NCBI GenBank assembly: GCA_040081265.1
Contig: JBEBGV010000016.1
Location: 1-64,000, forward strand
From: JBEBGV01 sp040081265
GTDB taxonomy: Bacteria > Acidobacteriota > Vicinamibacteria > Vicinamibacterales > UBA2999
Reading direction: 5' to 3'
Length of the DNA: 64,000 bases
This document shows positions 59,810 to 64,000 of this stretch, piece by piece. Both the position numbers and the translations under genes were made by a program. The notes below the pieces were generated by a model, which did not search any database, was not told the origin of the DNA, and saw only the letters and a program-made list of their open reading frames with translations. Every line of letters starts with the position of its first letter. The stretch's first letter is position 1.

Positions 59810-61966
59810 ATGAAGGCCTCGACGCTGGCGCAGGGAAGCCACCCACGCGAAGCGAAGACCGCGGGCGAACGCCAGGACAACGCTGGCGGCCTCACGAATG
59901 AGGACCTGCTGTCAGCCTATCGCCTGATGCTCCTGTCGCGAAAGGTCGACGACAAGGAGATCCAGCTCAAGAATCAGAGCCAGGCGTTCTTCCAGATCAG
60001 CGGCGCTGGTCACGAAGCGATTCTTGTCGCGGCCGGCAAGAACCTGCGGCCAGGCTACGACTGGTTCTTTCCCTACTACCGCGACCGCGCACTGTGCCTC
60101 ACACTGGGCTACACGCCGCGTGAGATGTTCCTGGCTTCGGTGGGCTCGAAAGATGACCCGGCATCCGCCGGGCGGCAGATGCCCTCCCACTGGTCGCACC
60201 CCGCGCTCCACATTCCCTCGCAGAGCAGCGCCACCGGCACACAATGTCTGCACGCGGTCGGTTCCGCGGAAGCGGCACTCCTCTACGAACGCCTCACGGA
60301 CATCCCGGACCGCCAGTCGAAGTATCACGACGATGAGGTCACCTATGTCTCGGTCGGTGACGGCGCAACGAGCGAAGGCGAATTCTGGGAGGCGCTGAAC
60401 ACCGCGTCCAATCGTTCGCTCCCGGTGCTGTTCCTCGTCGAGGACAACGGGTACGCGATCTCGGTTCCGGTTGAGGTTCAGACACCAGGCGGCAGTATCT
60501 CGAAGATCGTCGAGCACATCCCGGGCATGACTGTCTGGCGCTGTGACGGCACCGATTACGTAGCCAGCCACACGACGATGCGCGAAGCGGTCGCGCACGT
60601 TCGCGCGCGCAAGGGTCCGGCACTCGTGCACGCGTCCGTCACGCGCCCGTATTCCCACTCGCTGTCAGACGACGAAAAACTCTACAAAACACCGGATGAG
60701 CGACACGCCGAGGCGAAACGGGATCCGATCGTCAGGCTGCGCCACCTCCTCCTCGAGCAGGGCATCGCCACAGCGGAGTCGCTGGCCGACCTTACTACCT
60801 CTGTGGAGCGTGAGGTCAACGCGGCGGCCGAGGAGGCGATCGCGGCACCCAAGCCTGACCCTGACACCGCCACGCTCTATGTCTTCTCGCCCGACGTCGA
60901 TCCATCCTCGTCGTCGTTAGCCGTCGAGCCAGTGCCATCCGGCTCGCCCGAGACGATGGTGGCGGCTATCAACGCGACGTTGCGCGACGAAATGCAGCAC
61001 AACCCGAGGATGCTCGTATTCGGCGAGGACGTCGCCGACGCCAGCCGCGAGAGCATCCTGGGCACAGTCACCGGCAAGGGCGGCGTGTTCAAGGTGACGC
61101 ATGGCCTTCAGCGTCGCTTCGGCGGCACCCGTGTCTTCAACTCTCCGCTCGCCGAAGCCAACATCGTCGGGCGAGCCGTCGGCTTGGCGCTCCGCGGCTT
61201 CAAGCCTGTCGTCGAAATACAGTTCTTCGACTACATCTGGCCGGCGTTCATGCAGATGCGTGACGAGATGGCCATGATGCGTTACCGCTCAGGCAACACG
61301 TGGTCGTGCCCGATGGTCATTCGCGCGCCGATTGGCGGGTATCTGCGTGGCGGAGCGCCGTACCACAGCCAGTCTGGTGTGTCGATCTTTGCGCACTGTC
61401 CGGGCATCAGGATCGTCATGCCGTCAAACGCACAGGATGCGGCAGGGCTGTTGCGAACCGCCATTCGCTGCGACGATCCCGTGCTCTTCCTCGAGCATAA
61501 ACATCTCTATCGCCAGACCTACAACAAGGGCGCGTATCCGGGCCCCGACTACACGATCCCCTTCGGCAAGGCGCATGTGGTCCGCGATGGGTCCGACGTG
61601 GTGGTCTTCACGTGGGGCGCCCTCGTGCAGCGAACGCTGCTGGCCGCGCAGCAGGCTCACAAGAGCGGGATCAATGTCGCCGTCGTCGACCTTCGTTCGA
61701 TCATCCCGTACGACTGGGAGACCATCGCCGAATACACCCGCAAGACAAGTCGCGTCATCGTCGCCCACGAAGACCAGCTGACCGCCGGGTTCGGTGCCGA
61801 GATCGCCGCGCGCATCGCCCAGGATCTGTTTGGAGAGCTCGACGCACCGGTCATGCGCGTGGCGGCCAAAGACTGTCCGGTCGCCTACGCCCCGGTGCTC
61901 GAAGAGGTCATCCTCCCGGGTTCGAACGACGTTCTCAAAGCTATCCGCGCCGCCGTCGCCTACTGA
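59810..61966 (+). CDS. fused alpha-beta E1 component of a 2-oxoacid dehydrogenase
   Basis: This 718-residue protein joins E1-alpha and E1-beta. The alpha half has the thiamine-diphosphate motif GDGATSEGEFWEALN (G183 onward) and FQISGAGHEAILVA. A linker of about 370-390 leads to the beta half with FGEDVADASR, KGGVFKVTHGLQRRFG, FNSPLAEANIVGRAVG and QIQFFDYIWPAFMQM, read as VEIQFFDYIWPA. Such fusions occur in branched-chain or acetoin-type complexes. The E2 and E3 genes are not adjacent, so the substrate is unknown. The first codons are preceded by no clear ribosome site. Confidence 0.9.
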   Translation: MKASTLAQGSHPREAKTAGERQDNAGGLTNEDLLSAYRLMLLSRKVDDKEIQLKNQSQAFFQISGAGHEAILVAAGKNLRPGYDWFFPYYRDRALCLTLGYTPREMFLASVGSKDDPASAGRQMPSHWSHPALHIPSQSSATGTQCLHAVGSAEAALLYERLTDIPDRQSKYHDDEVTYVSVGDGATSEGEFWEALNTASNRSLPVLFLVEDNGYAISVPVEVQTPGGSISKIVEHIPGMTVWRCDGTDYVASHTTMREAVAHVRARKGPALVHASVTRPYSHSLSDDEKLYKTPDERHAEAKRDPIVRLRHLLLEQGIATAESLADLTTSVEREVNAAAEEAIAAPKPDPDTATLYVFSPDVDPSSSSLAVEPVPSGSPETMVAAINATLRDEMQHNPRMLVFGEDVADASRESILGTVTGKGGVFKVTHGLQRRFGGTRVFNSPLAEANIVGRAVGLALRGFKPVVEIQFFDYIWPAFMQMRDEMAMMRYRSGNTWSCPMVIRAPIGGYLRGGAPYHSQSGVSIFAHCPGIRIVMPSNAQDAAGLLRTAIRCDDPVLFLEHKHLYRQTYNKGAYPGPDYTIPFGKAHVVRDGSDVVVFTWGALVQRTLLAAQQAHKSGINVAVVDLRSIIPYDWETIAEYTRKTSRVIVAHEDQLTAGFGAEIAARIAQDLFGELDAPVMRVAAKDCPVAYAPVLEEVILPGSNDVLKAIRAAVAY

Positions 61967-61980
61967 GCGGAGGGAGTGCC

Positions 61981-62991
61981 ATGTTCCGGTCAGCGGTGGC
62001 AGTCGCCGGGGCCCTTCTTCTGGGCGCGACACCCGGCGCACTGAGCGTCGACGTTCTTCGCCCCGTCTCCGCTTTACCTCCGCACATCACCGGGCTGTTT
62101 GAAGAACCCCTGGGATTCCAGCAGGCTCGCGGAGGGACGTACTACGTCTTCGACCGTCGCGGTCACACGGTCTACACGGTGAACGCGGCAAGAAATGAGG
62201 CGCGTAAGGTCGTAGAGATCGGGCAGGAAATGGGCCGTATCATCCAGCCCCGAGGCTTCGACGTGACCTCCGCGGGCGCCTTTGTCATCGCCGACGCGCC
62301 GCGCGCCCAGGAACGGATTCAGGTCTTCGATCCCGAGGGAATGCGGACCCACGGATTCTTCCTGCCTGGCCGAGCCCTGCAGAACCTGACCGTGGACAGT
62401 GTCGTCCTGAACGGGGTCGCGTCGCTGCAGTTCACTGGCTCATCCCTCCTGATCAGCGAACCGGAAAGCGGCTGGTTGTTCACCGAGTACGGCCTTACCG
62501 GCGGCGCGCGGCGGGGCATCGGCCAGCTGCGTCCCACCGGATTCGAACAGGACCGAGCGCTGCACGCCGCAATGAACGCAGGGCTGCCACTGGTCGATCC
62601 AGCTGGCGGGTTTTACTACGTGTTCCTCGCTGGACGCCCCATCTTCCGCAAGTACGACGCAAACGGGACCCTCGTCTTCGAACGGCACATCGAAGGACGG
62701 GAACTCGACGACTTCGTCTCGGCGCTGCCGACCAGGTGGCCGACGCGACGCATCGAGGACCGCGAGGTCCCGTTCGTGGCCCCCACCGTTCGTGCAGCCG
62801 CCGTGGATGCACAGAGTCGCCTGTGGATTTCATTCTCGGTTCCCTACACCTACGTGTACGACGCCAGCGGCGACAAGGTTCGCACCGTTCAGTTCTCGTC
62901 CACCGGCGTATTCGCGCCCACGAGCCTGGCGTTCTCTCCGTCGGGGAAACTGCTCGCAACCCCCGGCTGCTACGAGTTCGATCCGAAGTAG
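61981..62991 (+). CDS. exported beta-propeller-like protein
   Basis: ATG 61,981 follows GGAGGGAGTGCC. The signal peptide ends near the Ala-rich stretch at residue 20 (GALSVDVLRP). The 336-residue chain then repeats a blade-like pattern (TYYVFDRRGHTVYTV, GAFVIADAPRAQERIQVFDP, SSLLISEPESGWLF, GRPIFRKYDANGTLVF). This fits an NHL or six-bladed propeller that binds proteins or ligands in the periplasm. Function unknown. It follows the E1 gene by 14 bp and may be co-transcribed. Confidence 0.75.
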   Translation: MFRSAVAVAGALLLGATPGALSVDVLRPVSALPPHITGLFEEPLGFQQARGGTYYVFDRRGHTVYTVNAARNEARKVVEIGQEMGRIIQPRGFDVTSAGAFVIADAPRAQERIQVFDPEGMRTHGFFLPGRALQNLTVDSVVLNGVASLQFTGSSLLISEPESGWLFTEYGLTGGARRGIGQLRPTGFEQDRALHAAMNAGLPLVDPAGGFYYVFLAGRPIFRKYDANGTLVFERHIEGRELDDFVSALPTRWPTRRIEDREVPFVAPTVRAAAVDAQSRLWISFSVPYTYVYDASGDKVRTVQFSSTGVFAPTSLAFSPSGKLLATPGCYEFDPK

Positions 62992-63006
62992 AAGTGGAAA
63001 ATGAGT

Positions 63007-63089
63007 AAATGGGGTCGGAGGTCATTTAAACAGGACACCGCCATGCACCCCGACCAACTGTCCACTTTAAATGACCTCCGACCCCATTT
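63007..63089. repeat. REP-like inverted repeat with 24-bp arms
   Basis: The left arm (63,007-63,030) begins AAATGGGGTCGGAGG and ends CATTTAAA. The right arm (63,066-63,089) is its exact reverse complement. Inside, GGACA (63,033-63,037) and TGTCC (63,060-63,064) extend the pairing after a two-base mismatch, leaving a 22-base loop. Sequences like GGGGTCGGAG are, from memory, typical of REP/REPIN elements spread by RAYT transposases. No RAYT gene is present in the window. Confidence 0.85.
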
Positions 63090-63104
63090 CTCGGAACGTC
63101 GCTC

Positions 63105-64000
<896 letters not shown>

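Overview
The window joins a conserved bacterial chromosome segment (about 29.57-64.0 kb) to an accessory block (about 1-29.57 kb). The conserved part is rich in G and C. It carries a complete leftward division and cell-wall (dcw) cluster, a B12-binding-type radical SAM gene, a sugar-nucleotide and glycosyltransferase operon, murJ, a rhomboid protease, a fused alpha/beta 2-oxoacid dehydrogenase E1 and an ABC transporter. The gene style (PEP-CTERM protein, choice-of-anchor-like secreted protein, PASTA-tailed FtsI, MurE with the DNPR motif of meso-diaminopimelate enzymes, MraZ boxes) fits a Gram-negative environmental bacterium. Acidobacteriota, perhaps Vicinamibacteria, is my best guess, but that is inference and no marker in the window proves it.

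The accessory block is visibly richer in A and T and is a mosaic. From left to right it holds: a MOSC protein; small zinc-finger-like genes with unusual twin hairpins (0.7-1.75 kb); an orphan membrane HerA/FtsK-type ATPase (1.9-4.0 kb); secreted proteins of unknown role and a metzincin-like protease (4.1-9.8 kb); two conserved hypotheticals, a decayed phosphoesterase and an IS5-type remnant (10.1-12.5 kb); three exported proteins (12.6-15.1 kb); a plasmid/ICE-like set of DUF932, SpoVG-like and RadC-like proteins (15.4-17.3 kb); a membrane protein plus a large TraD/VirD4-like ATPase with a nuclease-like tail (17.8-21.5 kb); a 32-residue membrane peptide with its own terminator (21.6 kb); a 778-residue UbiA-fusion membrane protein (21.9-24.3 kb); an intact IS5-type insertion sequence (24.28-25.19 kb); a four-gene exported/membrane operon with a VWA-like protein (25.2-27.6 kb); a MazEF-type toxin-antitoxin pair; and a double-HTH regulator. 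The block ends at 29,567, where a frameshifted second copy of the SpoVG-like gene abuts the stop of the radical SAM gene, so this point looks like a repeatedly used insertion boundary.

In the conserved part, mraZ-rsmH-ftsL-ftsI-murE-murF-mraY-murD-ftsW-murG-murC-ftsQ-ftsA-ftsZ run leftward, mostly with overlapping stops and starts. They follow a near-consensus sigma-70 promoter with three GTGG repeats at 10-bp spacing, the expected MraZ operator. murB and ddl, often found between murC and ftsQ, are absent. In the other direction a seven-gene operon makes and transfers activated sugars, followed by genes for lipid II flipping (murJ) and housekeeping functions.

The most unusual signals are the twin hairpins with identical loops at 1.1-1.4 kb, duplicated small genes, the 32-residue membrane peptide unit, the UbiA fusion, the VWA/Ig-like operon, the large nested palindrome between murD and ftsW, and a near-perfect 24-bp inverted repeat (REP-like) at 63.0 kb.
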